From assembly GCF_000154705.2 (NCBI RefSeq), contig NZ_CM002917.1, positions 1,754,461-1,818,460 on the forward strand: a DNA stretch of 64,000 nucleotides, given 5' to 3'. The DNA is from Hoeflea phototrophica DFL-43 (GTDB taxonomy: Bacteria; Pseudomonadota; Alphaproteobacteria; Rhizobiales; Rhizobiaceae). Shown here piece by piece: positions 48,380 to 59,431 of the stretch (its first letter is position 1; every line of letters starts with the position of its first letter). The notes beneath the pieces were generated by a model. It had not been told where the DNA came from. It made no database searches and saw only the letters and a program-made list of their open reading frames with translations. The position numbers were made by a program, and so were the translations under genes.

Positions 48380-48730
48380 CTATTCGATTTCCATAATCGG
48401 GCGGACTTCCACCGATCCATGCTCGGCTGTCGGGATCATCGCTGCATATTTGATGGCGTCATCGAGATTGGCGCATTCGAACATGTAGAACCCGCCAAGC
48501 TGCTCCTTGGTCTCGGCAAACGGCCCGTCCATCGTTTCGGTCTTGCCGTTGCGAACCCGCACGGTTGTTGCGGTTGCGGTGTCTTGCAGGGCTTCGCCTG
48601 CCAGCATCACACCATCACGCTGGTAGGTTTCAGTGGCCTTGCGGTAGCCGTCCATATAGGGACCAAATTCCGGTGTGCCGTAGTCCGGCCCGGCTCCGGG
48701 AGCGGCGTAAATCAGGGCAAGATATTTCAT
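48380..48730 (-). CDS. DGPF/YCII-domain protein, partner of ECF42 sigma factor
   Basis: 116-residue product from ATG 48730 (MKYLALIYAAPGAG), preceded by an AGAGGAAA-type ribosome site. The motif MDGPFAETKEQLGGFYMFE is the DGPF signature that names the family. A longer frame to 48748 exists, but the shorter start fits the family better. DGPF proteins are found next to ECF42 sigma factors and are thought to modulate them; mechanism is not established. Operon: DGPF first, then sigma. Confidence 0.92.
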   Translation of the reverse strand: MKYLALIYAAPGAGPDYGTPEFGPYMDGYRKATETYQRDGVMLAGEALQDTATATTVRVRNGKTETMDGPFAETKEQLGGFYMFECANLDDAIKYAAMIPTAEHGSVEVRPIMEIE

Positions 48731-48936
48731 GGTCATTTTCCTCTTCATGGATTGAGGCCGCAGCGGGATGCGCCTTGGCCGGAGTTTACGACATGGGGAC
48801 GAACGGGCAGAGCCTGTTTCGACATGAGCGCTGAAAAAAATTGAGAGTCATGAGGGTGATCATCCTGAGAGGCGCAGTGCCGCGGCTTTTGGCGCTGCCC
48901 CTTGCCCCGAATCATGGCTTCCTCTAATCCATCGGC

Positions 48937-51183
48937 ATGGGAAAAAGCTTGGTACCGCCCGGCGGGGGCGATGACATTCAGGGCGTTGATCTGAAGAAAG
49001 CGCTTGAAGAGCGATATCTGGCCTATGCGCTGTCGACCATTATGCACCGGGCGCTGCCCGATGTGCGCGACGGCCTCAAGCCGGTTCATCGCCGCATCGT
49101 TTACGCGATGAGCGATATGGGCCTGCGCTCCGGCGGCTCGTTCAAGAAATGCGCCAAGATCGTTGGTGAGGTGATGGGTAACTTCCATCCCCATGGCGAC
49201 CAGTCGATCTACGATGCGCTGGTGCGGCTGGCGCAGGATTTCGCCGTGCGCTACCCGCTGGTCAACGGCCAGGGCAATTTCGGCAACATTGATGGCGATA
49301 ACGCCGCCGCCATGCGGTACACCGAATCCAAGATGACCGCTGTCGCCGAGCTGCTGATCGAGGGCATTGGCGAGGATGCGGTTGATTTCCGGACCACCTA
49401 TGACGAGGAAAACAGCGAGCCGACGGTTCTGCCCGGCGCTTTTCCCAATCTGCTCGCCAATGGCGCAACCGGCATCGCGGTCGGCATGGCCACATCGATC
49501 CCGCCGCACAATGCAGCCGAACTCTGTGATGCGGCATTGCTGCTCATCCGCAAGCCGGATGCCACCGTCGAGGATCTGCTCGAACACGTGCAGGGTCCGG
49601 ATTTCCCGACCGGCGGCATTGTGATCGAGAGCCGCGAGGCAATGCTCGAAGCCTACAAGACCGGCCGAGGCGGTTTCCGCGTCCGCGCCAAATGGGAGAC
49701 CGAGGACACCGGGCGTGGTGGCTACCAGATCGTCATCACCGAAATGCCGTATCAGGTTCAGAAGTCGCGGCTGATCGAAAAGATCGCCGAACTGCTGATT
49801 GCGCGCAGATTGCCGCTGCTTGACGATGTCCGCGACGAATCCGCCGAGGATGTGCGGCTGGTGCTCATTCCCAAGAGCCGCAGCGTCGATCCGACCCTGC
49901 TGATGGAATCGTTGTTCCGCCTGACCGACCTGGAAAGCCGCATTCCGCTCAATCTCAACGTGCTGTCCATGGGCAGGGTGCCCAAGGTCATGGGTCTTGG
50001 TGAGGTCCTGTCGGAATGGCTGGCACACCGGCGCGAGGTGCTGCAGCGGCGCTCACGGCACCGGCTTGCGGCCATCGAGCGGCGGCTGGAACTGCTTTCG
50101 GGCTTCCTGATTGCCTATCTCAATCTCGATGAGGTGATCCGCATCATCCGAGAGGAGGATGAACCCAAGCTCGAGCTGATGAAAACCTTCGAGCTCAGCG
50201 ATGTGCAGGCCGAAGCCATCCTCAACATGCGCCTGCGTTCGCTGCGCAAGCTCGAGGAACTTGAGATCCGCAAGGAATTTGATGCGCTGACCGCGGAGAA
50301 GGCCGAAATCGAGAGCCTTCTCGCTTCTGACGCCAAGCAATGGCAGACAGTGGCCTGGGAGGTCGGCAATGTCCGCAAGACCTTCTCCAAGGAAACCGAA
50401 CTCGGCGCGCGCCGCACCAATTTCGCTGAAGCGCCGGTTGCCGATCTTGCGGCCATCGAGCAGGCGATGATCGAGAAAGAGCCGATCACTGTCGTGATCT
50501 CCGAAAAGGGCTGGATCCGCGGCATGAAAGGCCATCTGCCCGATTTTGCCAGTCTGCAGTTCAAGGATGGCGACGGGCTCAAGCTTGCCTTCCATGCCAA
50601 CACCACCGACAAGCTGGTGATTGTGACGACCGGCGGCAAAGCCTACACCTTGGGCGCCGACAAGCTTCCGGGCGGTCGCGGACATGGCGAACCTTTGCGC
50701 ATCATGGTCGACATGGACAATGATCAGGCAGTGCTGACCGCCTTCGTCCATGATTCCGCGCGCAAGCTGCTTATGGCCTCAACCGCCGGCAACGGCTTCA
50801 TCGTCGCGGAAAGCGATATGGTCGCCAATACCCGCAAGGGCAAGCAGATCATGAATGTCGGTCTGCCCGACGAAACCCGGCTTTGCGTCCCGGTGAGCGG
50901 TGACCACGTCGCCGTGATTGGCGAAAACCGCAAGATGCTGATCTTCGCGCTCTCGCAGCTGCCCGAAATGAGCCGCGGCAAGGGCGTGCGGCTGCAGCGC
51001 TACAAGGATGGTGGTATTGCCGATATCCGCTGCTTTGCCATGGCGGACGGGCTGACATGGGAAGACAGCGCTGGCCGCGCCCACAACCGGACCCAGGCGG
51101 AACTCACCGAATGGATCGCCGACCGCGCCCAGGCCGGCCGTCTGGTGCCAAAGGGCTTCCCACGTTCAGGGAAGTTCAGCTAA
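48937..51183 (+). CDS. parC: DNA topoisomerase IV subunit A
   Basis: Type II topoisomerase breakage-reunion subunit for decatenating sister chromosomes. The 748-residue product has GyrA/ParC blocks: [33 protein letters not shown] (the quinolone-determining helix with S90) and catalytic Y128 in [10 protein letters not shown]. The C-terminal domain has degenerate beta-pinwheel repeats ([31 protein letters not shown]), lacking a GyrA box, which separates it from GyrA. S90 is the wild-type residue at a quinolone-resistance position. Divergent from the ECF/DGPF unit. Confidence 0.96.
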   Translation: MGKSLVPPGGGDDIQGVDLKKALEERYLAYALSTIMHRALPDVRDGLKPVHRRIVYAMSDMGLRSGGSFKKCAKIVGEVMGNFHPHGDQSIYDALVRLAQDFAVRYPLVNGQGNFGNIDGDNAAAMRYTESKMTAVAELLIEGIGEDAVDFRTTYDEENSEPTVLPGAFPNLLANGATGIAVGMATSIPPHNAAELCDAALLLIRKPDATVEDLLEHVQGPDFPTGGIVIESREAMLEAYKTGRGGFRVRAKWETEDTGRGGYQIVITEMPYQVQKSRLIEKIAELLIARRLPLLDDVRDESAEDVRLVLIPKSRSVDPTLLMESLFRLTDLESRIPLNLNVLSMGRVPKVMGLGEVLSEWLAHRREVLQRRSRHRLAAIERRLELLSGFLIAYLNLDEVIRIIREEDEPKLELMKTFELSDVQAEAILNMRLRSLRKLEELEIRKEFDALTAEKAEIESLLASDAKQWQTVAWEVGNVRKTFSKETELGARRTNFAEAPVADLAAIEQAMIEKEPITVVISEKGWIRGMKGHLPDFASLQFKDGDGLKLAFHANTTDKLVIVTTGGKAYTLGADKLPGGRGHGEPLRIMVDMDNDQAVLTAFVHDSARKLLMASTAGNGFIVAESDMVANTRKGKQIMNVGLPDETRLCVPVSGDHVAVIGENRKMLIFALSQLPEMSRGKGVRLQRYKDGGIADIRCFAMADGLTWEDSAGRAHNRTQAELTEWIADRAQAGRLVPKGFPRSGKFS

Positions 51184-51215
51184 AGACGATCGGCTCCAGG
51201 CAGACCGTCCCGGTT

Positions 51216-51941
51216 TCACACCCCGATACGCCCGAAGCCGGGCAGCTTGATGCCCGGCCGTAGCACGTCAAGTCCAAACACCAGGCCAGCGATCCGCACT
51301 TCCAGTCCATATCGCGCACCGATGGCGAGGCCGGCATAGCCGCCCAGCGACAGTTCCAGGTCGCGCCAGTCCGGTGACAGCGTCACGAACTCACCAAACG
51401 GCCGGTAGTCCCTTCCCACCGCCTCGGGCGGCAGTGCGATGCCGAGCTCCGGCACGGCACGCAGCACATGGGCGACGAATGAGTTCGAATTGGGTCCCGG
51501 CCAGATGACATAACCACCGCGCGCCGCATACGGGTAGGCGGCAATCGCGGCTTCGATCTTCGGGATCAGCCGCGCCGCCTCATCACCGCGCAATGCCAGC
51601 AGGGTTTCAGGATCGTTGGAGTACCAGCGCCCATCCGCAGGGTAGCCGTTGACGCGGATCGGGTTGCCCCAGCCGACCTTGTCGTAGCGGGTGTAGCCGC
51701 CGTTCGCAGGCTTGGTAACGATCCAGCTATGGACCGCAAGAGCGCCCTTGAGACCGCCGGTTCGCGCCGCCATCACATAGACCGCTGCCGGTGCATCATC
51801 CTCTGCAGCAGGCAGCTGGCCGGACGACGACCAGTCGGCGCTGCGCCAGGAATTGGGTTGTGAGTCTGCTGCGCGCACGCCCAGAGAGGCGAGCGCCGGG
51901 GCGATGAAGCAAAGCAACAGGAACAGGATCAGTTTTTTCAT
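51216..51941 (-). CDS. Exported DUF3750-like protein of unknown function
   Basis: 241-residue product from ATG 51941, with a hydrophobic signal-like helix (KKLILFLLLCFIAPALASLG). Conserved-looking blocks are AVYVMAARTGGLKGALAVHS, WIVTKPANGGYTRYDKVGWG, PIRVNGYPADGRWYSNDPE and YVIWPGPNSNSFVAHVLR. This resembles the DUF3750 family as I remember it. NSNSFV suggests a papain/CHAP-like or permuted-NlpC-like nucleophile region; whether it is enzymatic is not established. Confidence 0.75.
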   Translation of the reverse strand: MKKLILFLLLCFIAPALASLGVRAADSQPNSWRSADWSSSGQLPAAEDDAPAAVYVMAARTGGLKGALAVHSWIVTKPANGGYTRYDKVGWGNPIRVNGYPADGRWYSNDPETLLALRGDEAARLIPKIEAAIAAYPYAARGGYVIWPGPNSNSFVAHVLRAVPELGIALPPEAVGRDYRPFGEFVTLSPDWRDLELSLGGYAGLAIGARYGLEVRIAGLVFGLDVLRPGIKLPGFGRIGV

Positions 51942-52011
51942 TTTGGCGGACACATCTGTTTGGAACAGAACCACCCAAGCACGGGCTCACGTCCACAATA
52001 CGGCAAAGACG

Positions 52012-52923
52012 TCAAAGCGGATGACGCGGCACCAGACTTCGCGCCGCACGCCGGTGAGCTGAAAGCTGCCACAGAGAATGGGCCACCAGCGCGGTCACGA
52101 TGATCATGCCGCCGACAAGCCCCAGTCGCGTTGGCGCTTCGGCGAAGATCAGCCACATCCAGACCGGGGCGAGAATGGTCTCGAGCAGATAGAACATCGC
52201 GACTTCCGGCCCGGAAATGTATTTTGGCCCCGTCGCCAGGCACCAGAACGCCACCGGGATGACGATCAGGCCGTTCAACACCAGCCAACCGGGTTCCGGC
52301 AGCACGATGCCTGATGGCCCGCCAACCACGATCAGCCCCACCATGCAGGGCACGATCGCCGCGAACAGCGGCGCAAACCCCATGCCGGTGCGCGCCTTGC
52401 GGCTGATCGTGATGATCAGCGCCAGCATCAGCGATGTGAACAAGGCCAGCAGATTGCCAAGCATGTTGCCGGCTTGCAGTCCGTCAGACACGATCAGGCC
52501 GACGCCGATGATCATCGCGGCCATCGCCACAAATGTCTGCCGTTTCGGCCGCTCCCCGATCAGCAGCCAGCCCATGAGGGCTGCAAACATCGGGTTGAAT
52601 GCCAGAATGAACACCAGATTGGCGGTGGTGTTGTAAAACACCGCCAAAGTGAAACTGACCGCGGCTATTCCATACAACGCGGTGACGAGCAGTCCGGCCC
52701 TGCCGGGCATCACCGGTTCGCGGTTTGATGTCAAAACACGCAATCCGGCCCACATCACCAGTCCGGCGAAGAACGTCAGTCCACCGCGTGTGGCAAGTAC
52801 AGACCAGGCCTCGCCCTGGGACAGCTTGATCAACGGGATGTCGATGGTCAGAATCAATCCGCCAATGGCCGTGATCAAAAGCCCCTTGCGATGGTCTGCA
52901 GCCTGTTGGAGCTGGTCTTGCAT
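52012..52923 (-). CDS. DMT-superfamily (EamA) transporter
   Basis: 303-residue membrane protein with ten helices arranged as two EamA repeats. ATG 52923 (MQDQLQQAADHRKGLLITAI) and the upstream ATG at 52968 (GGGAG ribosome site) are both possible starts. EamA features include RGGLTFFAGLVMWAGLRVL, FILAFNPMFAALMGWLLIGE near helix 4, and SGPEVAMFYLLETILAPVWM near helix 9. The likely role is metabolite or drug export; substrate unknown. Confidence 0.9.
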   Translation of the reverse strand: MQDQLQQAADHRKGLLITAIGGLILTIDIPLIKLSQGEAWSVLATRGGLTFFAGLVMWAGLRVLTSNREPVMPGRAGLLVTALYGIAAVSFTLAVFYNTTANLVFILAFNPMFAALMGWLLIGERPKRQTFVAMAAMIIGVGLIVSDGLQAGNMLGNLLALFTSLMLALIITISRKARTGMGFAPLFAAIVPCMVGLIVVGGPSGIVLPEPGWLVLNGLIVIPVAFWCLATGPKYISGPEVAMFYLLETILAPVWMWLIFAEAPTRLGLVGGMIIVTALVAHSLWQLSAHRRAARSLVPRHPL

Positions 52924-53088
52924 GAAAACTGGCCTTTGAAAAACCTCGAGGAACAGAGAGACCGGCATAGTCTCCCGACCGGATTCACACAACCGGGGCG
53001 CAAGCCAACTGACCTTATGGCTTTGCCTGATGATGATGTGAATATCGGTTGCCGGGCTATTGGGAAGCAGCCTCCAAGGCGGGGGGCA

Positions 53089-53841
53089 TTAGGAGTTTTC
53101 GTAGCGTTGCCAGCCCTGAGCCATCAAATGCTCCTGCGGTTGGAAGCGGACCTTGTATTCCATTTTCTGTGATCCCTCGACCCAATAGCCCAGATAGACA
53201 TGCGGCAGGCCAAGTGCCTTGGCGCGCTCGATATGATCGAGGATCATGAATGTTCCCAGCGATCGCGGTGCCTCGTCGGGATCATAGAAAGAATAGACCA
53301 TCGACAACCCGTCGCCCATCCGGTCGGTCAGTGCCACGCCGACCAGGGGGCCGGTGGGGTGATCCTGCAGTCCGTCGCCTTCCACCTTGATGCGGTATTC
53401 GATAATGCGGGTGTCGACATGGGTGTCTTCCACCATCATCGCATAGTCGCCAATGCTCATATCCGCCATACCGCCTCGGCGATGGCGGCTATCAAGATAG
53501 CGGCGAAACAGCCGGAACTGCTCGCTCGACGGTTCCGCATGATACTCGGTCGCAACCAGATCGCTGTTGGCGGCAAGGTTGCGGCGCATGGAGCGCGTGG
53601 GCTTGAACTCATCGGCCAGGATGCGCACCGAGACACAGGCACGGCAGGTTTCGCAGGCCGGCCGGTAGGCGATGTTCTGCGATCGGCGAAAGCCGCCCTG
53701 GGTCAGCAGATCATTGAGATCCGGCGCTTTTTCCCCCACCAGGTGAGTAAACACCTTCCGTTCGCTCTGACCTTCCAGATAGGGACAGGGCGAGGGCGCG
53801 GTGAGAAAGAACTGCGGTGAATTGACCGGGTGGTTTGTCAT
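53089..53841 (-). CDS. bpt: Aspartate/glutamate leucyl- or arginyl-tRNA-protein transferase
   Basis: Attaches an N-degron residue to Asp/Glu-starting proteins for ClpS-ClpAP degradation. The 250-residue product from 53841 ([18 protein letters not shown]) has the ATE-type CxxCxxC region in [16 protein letters not shown], then the [17 protein letters not shown] block and [19 protein letters not shown]. Bacterial enzymes of this shape are usually leucyltransferases (Bpt), but arginyltransferase activity occurs in related proteins. The 19-bp gap to the SLC13 gene stop suggests one transcription unit. Confidence 0.92.
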   Translation of the reverse strand: MTNHPVNSPQFFLTAPSPCPYLEGQSERKVFTHLVGEKAPDLNDLLTQGGFRRSQNIAYRPACETCRACVSVRILADEFKPTRSMRRNLAANSDLVATEYHAEPSSEQFRLFRRYLDSRHRRGGMADMSIGDYAMMVEDTHVDTRIIEYRIKVEGDGLQDHPTGPLVGVALTDRMGDGLSMVYSFYDPDEAPRSLGTFMILDHIERAKALGLPHVYLGYWVEGSQKMEYKVRFQPQEHLMAQGWQRYENS

Positions 53842-53860
53842 GCCTTGGATTCGCAAGCTT

Positions 53861-55693
53861 TCAGATGCCGTAATACCATGGCGCAAGCAGCGAAAAGGTC
53901 AACCAGATGATGATCACAAGCGGCGTTCCCGCGCGTAAAAAGTCGCTGAAACGGTAATGTCCCGGCCCCATGACCAGCAGATTTGTCTGGTAACCGATGG
54001 GGGTTGCGAAGGATGAGTTGGCCGCAAATATGACCGCCGCGATGAACGGGGCAGGGGAAATGCCCAGCCCGTTTGCGATGCTCAGTGCTATCGGCGTGAA
54101 CAGGACGGCGGTGGCGTTGTTCGACAAGACATTCGTCAGTGCCGCCATGACAAGGAACAGCCCGGAAAGGATGACCGCGGGTCCTGCACCTCCCATCAGG
54201 GCAAGCGCTGTGTCGGCTATCAGCTGCGCGCCGCCGGTGAATTCAAGTGCGGTTGCGAGCGCGACAGAGGATCCCACCAGCAGAAAGATCTGCCGGTCAA
54301 AGGCGCGCGCGGCCTGAAGGAAAGACAGGCAGCCGGTAAGCAGCATCAGCACCGCCCCGGTGATCGCTGCAACCACGATCGGGACAAGCGAGAACGCCGA
54401 GGCGAGCACAAGGGCCGCAAAGATTGCCACCGCAATGCGGGCCTTGCGCGATTGCGGAACCGCTTCGGCGGAATGCTCCAGCATCAGAAGATCGTGGTTG
54501 CCCCGAAGCTGCGTGATGGCCTGCATCGGCCCGCCAATGAGCAGGGTATCGCCCGGTTCAAGCCGGATGTCGGAGAGCGCTGCGCGCGCCATGCGGCTCT
54601 TGCGTTGCACGCCCAGCACCGAGATGCCGAATTGCGGCCTGAGGCCGGAGAGCTGGATGGTGCGTCCTGCATAGCGTGAGCCCGGCGATATGACAGCCTC
54701 CGCCAGATGGTAATCCGGACCAGGCGGCAGTTCCTGCGTTGTGTCCTCGTTGTCCGCATCATCGCTCTCAATCCCGGCGCGCCCATGCGACAGCGCTTTG
54801 GAGAAGGCCCGCCTTGTGCCGGTGATGACCAGCGTGTCCCCGGTTTGCAGCGTCAAATCCTCGAATGGCGGAAGAATGGGCGCATCGCGGCGTTGAAGCA
54901 GCCTCAGTGTGAGATCGCCAAGTCCGGTGAACATCCCCGCCTTGGCCTGGATCCCGACGAAGGGATGCTCCCGCGTAAGGGTGATCTCGCCAATGAACTG
55001 CGCGCCGGATTTTGCCCCCGCGGACAGTTCCGCTTCGCGCTCGGGCATCATTCTGGGCAGCACGAACAACACATAGACACTGCCCACCAGCGCCAGGATG
55101 ACGCCCATGCCGGTGATGTCGAAAAAGCCGATCTCAATGCCGTAGTCGCGCACCACACCCGCCACCAGCAGGTTGGTCGAGGAGCCGATCAGGGTGGTCA
55201 TGCCGCCAAGGATTGAAATGAAGGACAGCGGAATGAACACCCGGCTGGGTGAAATCGACCGTTGCGCGGCAATCACCACCAGCACCGGAATGAAGATCAC
55301 CACCACCGGCGTGTTGTTGAGAAAGGCGGAGATGATCCCGGCGCCGATCAGGATGAACAGGATCGGCCGGAAGGTGCTGGCGCCACCCATCTTGCCCAGC
55401 ATCCGCGCCGGCGCCTCCATGGCATCGGTGGCAAACAGCCCCTGACCGACGATCAGAAGCGCAATCACGGTGGCAAGGGCCGGGTTGGCAAAGCCCGCAA
55501 GCAGCCGCTCTGCGCTCAGCGCCTCTCCATTGGCGCCACCCGTGGGGCCGGTATAGGGAACAACGCCGAACAGCAGCAGAATTGCTGCAAGCGAGACCAG
55601 TGACACCGTTTCCATTGGCCAGCGCTCGGAGGCATAGGCGATGATGGTTGCCGCAATGATGGCGAAGGTGGCGATGAGGTGAAGATCGAGCAT
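53861..55693 (-). CDS. SLC13/DASS-family permease with two RCK_C (TrkA-C) domains
   Basis: 610-residue inner-membrane permease. The N-terminal half has helices up to about residue 190 with [20 protein letters not shown] (the SNT-like motif) and [20 protein letters not shown]. Two cytoplasmic RCK_C/TrkA-C domains follow (about residues 215-300 and 320-400: [32 protein letters not shown]). The C-terminal half repeats the membrane motifs ([38 protein letters not shown]). Proteins of this type transport anions such as sulfate or dicarboxylates; which one here is not known. Confidence 0.93.
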   Translation of the reverse strand: MLDLHLIATFAIIAATIIAYASERWPMETVSLVSLAAILLLFGVVPYTGPTGGANGEALSAERLLAGFANPALATVIALLIVGQGLFATDAMEAPARMLGKMGGASTFRPILFILIGAGIISAFLNNTPVVVIFIPVLVVIAAQRSISPSRVFIPLSFISILGGMTTLIGSSTNLLVAGVVRDYGIEIGFFDITGMGVILALVGSVYVLFVLPRMMPEREAELSAGAKSGAQFIGEITLTREHPFVGIQAKAGMFTGLGDLTLRLLQRRDAPILPPFEDLTLQTGDTLVITGTRRAFSKALSHGRAGIESDDADNEDTTQELPPGPDYHLAEAVISPGSRYAGRTIQLSGLRPQFGISVLGVQRKSRMARAALSDIRLEPGDTLLIGGPMQAITQLRGNHDLLMLEHSAEAVPQSRKARIAVAIFAALVLASAFSLVPIVVAAITGAVLMLLTGCLSFLQAARAFDRQIFLLVGSSVALATALEFTGGAQLIADTALALMGGAGPAVILSGLFLVMAALTNVLSNNATAVLFTPIALSIANGLGISPAPFIAAVIFAANSSFATPIGYQTNLLVMGPGHYRFSDFLRAGTPLVIIIWLTFSLLAPWYYGI

Positions 55694-55885
55694 GGAAAAG
55701 GGGCGACTCCGGTGGAGCTGTCTGCTGCCACTTTACCGCGCCGTCCACTCACGCGCCTAGGACGAATATTTCAGGCCACTCAATTCTGGCGCAACGGGTG
55801 CGACAATGGTTGATAGGAAATGAAACGAATATTCCAGCCTGTCCATGCCCCGCGCCCACAGGGCGCCGCTATGGATCGCACCCTG

Positions 55886-58800
55886 TTATTGCGAAAGAAG
55901 CATCTCCACCCTGGCCTTTACGTTGTCGACTGCTGCATGTTTGACCGGCCCATAGCCGCGGATCTCCATCGGCGCGGACAGCACCTGCCTCCAGATATCA
56001 GCGTTGCCAGAGTGGATTTCGTGTTCACAGCGCCCCATCAAGGCTTCGAACCAGACGATCAATCCGCGCTCCATCCTGCGTTCGGCGGTGTAACTGAAGG
56101 GATCGAAGGCTGTGCCGCGCAGGCCTTTGAGCCGTGCCAGCAGGGAAAGCACCGGCCCGATGGCGGGGCCGAAGGCGCGCTTCAGCGGCCGTCCGCGCGT
56201 ATCCGTGCCACTTGAGAGCATTGGTGGCGCGAAATGATGCATGATCCGGAAATCGCCCTCAAATCGGTCCTGGAGGCTTTGCCGGAAGGCCGGGTCGCGA
56301 TGCAGCCGCGCGACTTCGTACTCATCCTTGTAGGACATCAGCTTGAACAGCGATCTGGCGGCTGCACTTGCCAGTTCCTCCCGCTGATCGGCCGGCATCC
56401 GGGCGGCAAAGCCCTCGAGCCGGGCACGGTACCGCGCGGCCCAGGCGGCGTTCTGGTAGCCCTCCAGGAACGCGGCCCGCCGCGCGACGATGTCGTCAAG
56501 CGCGGCGGCGAAGTCCGGCTTCGGGTTAAGATGCGCTTCAAGAGCCGACGGATCGGCCGCCACAAGCCGGCCACAGGCAAATGCGCGCTTGTTGGCCTCG
56601 ACGGCGACATTGTTGAGCTCGATCGCGCGATTGAGGGCATCGAGCGTCACCGGCACGAGACCGCGCTGCCAGGCAAAGCCGAGCATCATCACATTGGCGT
56701 AGACGGCATCGCCGAAGAGTGCCTCGGAGGCGGCATTGGCGTCGAACGCACCGACGTTGTTGGCGCCAACGACTGAAGCAATTGCGGCTGCGCGGCTATC
56801 GATGTTGAGATCGGCATCGCGCCGGAGCACCAGGTCGCCGGTCGGCATCGACGCCAGGTTGAGCGCCACCGGTGTGCCGGCCCGGTAGGTGCCCGATGCT
56901 TTGGGTGACGAGGAGACGACCACGTCGCAGCCGATCACCGCGTCCGCCATGCCGCTGTCGATCCGGACCTGGTTGATGGCGTCCGGGCCGCGGCCGATCC
57001 GGACGTAGCTCAGCACCGAGCCGAATTTCTGCGCAAAGCCGGTGAAGTCGAGAATGCTGGCGCCCTTGCCCTCGAGATGCGCCGCCATCGAGATCAGCTG
57101 TCCGACGGTGACCACGCCGGTGCCGCCAACGCCGGTCACCAGCAGGTTGAACGGCTGATCGAGCGTGGGAAGCGCGGGCAGGGTGACACCGCGCATCATC
57201 TGGTCGATGTCGAGATCGGCCGGCTTCGGCTTGCGCCGCTCGGCCCCCTCGACGGTCACGAAGCTCGGGCAGAAGCCGTTCAGGCAGGAGAGATCCTTGT
57301 TGCAGTTGGACTGGTTGATCTGCCGCTTGCGGCCGAATTCGGTCTCCTTCGGCTCGACGCTCAGGCAATTGGATTCGACCGAACAGTCGCCGCAGCCCTC
57401 ACAGACGAGTTCGTTGATGACGGCGAAAACCTTTGGATCCGGCAATTCGCCGCGCTTGCGTCGGCGGCGCTTCTCGGTGGCGCAGGTCTGCTCGTAGATC
57501 AGCACCGAGACACCCGGAACCTCGCGCAGTTCACGTTGGATCGCATCCATTTCGCCGCGCGCATGAATGCTGGTCCCGCGCGGGAAATCGGCGCTCGCAA
57601 ACTTGTCCGGATCATCGGACACCAGCGCGATCCGCTCGACACCCTCGGCACGGCAGATATGGGCGATCGCCTGCACGCTCACCGGACCGTCGACCGGCTG
57701 GCCGCCGGTCATGGCGACAGCGTCATTGTAGAGGATCTTGTAGGTGATGTTGGCCTTGGCCGCGATCGCCTGGCGTATCGCCATCGAACCCGAATGATAC
57801 CAGGTGCCTTCGCCGAGATTCTGGAAGATGTGATCCTTGCCGGTAAAGCGCGAAGACGCCGCCCAGTTGACGCCTTCGCCGCCCATCTGGATCAGCGAAG
57901 AGGTTTCCCGGTCCATCCAGCTGGCCATGAAATGGCAGCCGATGCCGGCCAGCGCCTTCGAGCCCTCGGGCACCTTGGTCGAGGTGTTGTGCGGGCAGCC
58001 CGAACAGAAGTAGGGCGTGCGGGTGGCGCCCGGATCGCTGAGCGCAACCAGCGGCTCTGCAATGATCTCTGCGGCGCGTGCTGTAAAATTCTCGCCCCGG
58101 AACACGCCGTCTAGCCGCTTGGCGATCAGCGGCAGCAACTGTTTCGGCGACAGTTCCCCGGTCCACGGGATTAGCCGCCGGCCGGTCTCGTCATGCTTGC
58201 CGACCATCCGTTGTGGCTTGTCGCCGGGCCAGTCGTAGAAATACTCCTTGAACTGGCTCTCGATGATGCCGCGCTTTTCCTCGATCACCACCACTTCGCG
58301 TTTTCCCCGGACGAAATCGAGCGCCGCGCGGCGCGCCAAGGGCCAGACCATGCCGACCTTGTAAATGTCGATCCCGAGCGCCCGGCAGCGCGCTTTGTCG
58401 AGCCCGAGCAGCCTGAGCGCCTCCATCAGGTCGAGATGCGCCTTGCCGGTGGTCACGAAGCCGAAACGCGCGTCATCAATGCCGTAGATCGCCCGGTCGA
58501 TCGGGTTGGCCTCGGCGAAGGCGAAGACCGCGTGTTTCTTGGCCTCCATCCGCTCCTCGATCTGCGGGCCGGGCAGGTCGGGCCAGCGGTAGTGCAGGCC
58601 GGTGGCGGGGATCTGGAAGTCCGGTTCGGCAAACACCCGGTCAGGCTTGAGCAGGAACGAACTGGCGCCCTCGACCGTCTCGGATATCGCCTTGAAGCCG
58701 ATCCACATGCCCGAATAACGCGACAGCGCGTAGCCGTACTCGGCATATTCGAGATATTCGGCGACGCTCGACGGGTTGAGCGTCGGCATGAACCAGGCCA

Positions 58801-59305
58801 TGAAGGCCACGTCCGACTGATGCGGCATCGAGGACGAAACACAGCCATGATCGTCGCCCGCCACCACCAGCACTCCGCCATGCGGCGAGGAACCGTAGGC
58901 GTTGCCGTGCTTGAGCGCATCACCGGCCCGGTCGACGCCCGGTCCCTTGCCGTACCAGAGCCCGAACACGCCCTCGACGGCGCGGTTCGGATTGGTTTCC
59001 ACCTGCTGCGAGCCGAGCACCGCGGTCGCCGCCAGGTCCTCGTTGACCGCCGGCAGGAACTCGATCCCGTCTTCGGCAAGCCGTGCCTTCTGCCGCCACA
59101 ATTCCATGTCGAGTCCGCCAAGCGGTGAGCCGCGGTAGCCCGAAACGAAGCCACCGGTCTTGAGCCCTGCTTCTCGGTCGCGCCGCGCCTGGTCGAACAG
59201 CGCCCGCACCAGCGCCTGGGTGCCGGTCATGAACACCCGGCCGGAAGCGAGCGCGTAGCGGTCGTTGAGCGTGTAGGCGGATGGGGCAGGGGTATGGAAT
59301 GTCAT
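55886..59305 (-). CDS. Indolepyruvate ferredoxin oxidoreductase family protein (fused IorA-IorB)
   Basis: 1139-residue fused oxidoreductase, TPP-dependent. It oxidises 2-oxoacids from aromatic amino acids (indolepyruvate-type) to acyl-CoA. The IorA-like pyrimidine part starts FVSGYRGSPLGGLDMELW, and the PP-type part has PYFCSGCPHNTSTKVPEG and GIGCHFMASWMDRE. Ferredoxin-type cysteines are CEGCGDCSVESNC and CNKDLSCLNGFC. The IorB-like gamma domain begins LLVTGVGGTGVVTVGQLIS. Start 59305 has GGAGGACC upstream. Divergent from an Lrp regulator, probably its controller. Confidence 0.94.
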   Translation of the reverse strand: MTFHTPAPSAYTLNDRYALASGRVFMTGTQALVRALFDQARRDREAGLKTGGFVSGYRGSPLGGLDMELWRQKARLAEDGIEFLPAVNEDLAATAVLGSQQVETNPNRAVEGVFGLWYGKGPGVDRAGDALKHGNAYGSSPHGGVLVVAGDDHGCVSSSMPHQSDVAFMAWFMPTLNPSSVAEYLEYAEYGYALSRYSGMWIGFKAISETVEGASSFLLKPDRVFAEPDFQIPATGLHYRWPDLPGPQIEERMEAKKHAVFAFAEANPIDRAIYGIDDARFGFVTTGKAHLDLMEALRLLGLDKARCRALGIDIYKVGMVWPLARRAALDFVRGKREVVVIEEKRGIIESQFKEYFYDWPGDKPQRMVGKHDETGRRLIPWTGELSPKQLLPLIAKRLDGVFRGENFTARAAEIIAEPLVALSDPGATRTPYFCSGCPHNTSTKVPEGSKALAGIGCHFMASWMDRETSSLIQMGGEGVNWAASSRFTGKDHIFQNLGEGTWYHSGSMAIRQAIAAKANITYKILYNDAVAMTGGQPVDGPVSVQAIAHICRAEGVERIALVSDDPDKFASADFPRGTSIHARGEMDAIQRELREVPGVSVLIYEQTCATEKRRRRKRGELPDPKVFAVINELVCEGCGDCSVESNCLSVEPKETEFGRKRQINQSNCNKDLSCLNGFCPSFVTVEGAERRKPKPADLDIDQMMRGVTLPALPTLDQPFNLLVTGVGGTGVVTVGQLISMAAHLEGKGASILDFTGFAQKFGSVLSYVRIGRGPDAINQVRIDSGMADAVIGCDVVVSSSPKASGTYRAGTPVALNLASMPTGDLVLRRDADLNIDSRAAAIASVVGANNVGAFDANAASEALFGDAVYANVMMLGFAWQRGLVPVTLDALNRAIELNNVAVEANKRAFACGRLVAADPSALEAHLNPKPDFAAALDDIVARRAAFLEGYQNAAWAARYRARLEGFAARMPADQREELASAAARSLFKLMSYKDEYEVARLHRDPAFRQSLQDRFEGDFRIMHHFAPPMLSSGTDTRGRPLKRAFGPAIGPVLSLLARLKGLRGTAFDPFSYTAERRMERGLIVWFEALMGRCEHEIHSGNADIWRQVLSAPMEIRGYGPVKHAAVDNVKARVEMLLSQ

Positions 59306-59342
59306 GGGCAGGTCCTCCGCCCGTCAATGTACCACTCCGGCG

Positions 59343-59397
59343 CTGGCAGAACTTGCCAGAATTGCCGTTTTCTGTCACCAATTCGGCAAATATTGCC
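59343..59397. promoter_or_regulatory. Array of GGCAA/TTGCC half-sites between iorAB and lrp
   Basis: CTGGCA-GAACT-TGCCAG (59343-59359) and GGCAA-ATA-TTGCC (59385-59397) are inverted repeats, and a further TTGCC lies at 59362-59366, so five related half-sites fall in 55 bp. They lie 38-92 bp upstream of iorAB and 35-89 bp upstream of lrp. Lrp/AsnC proteins bind several degenerate sites cooperatively, so this is a probable operator for both genes. Confidence 0.65.
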
Positions 59398-59431
59398 ATT
59401 TATGTCTTCATGAAAGAAAGAAATATCCAAA

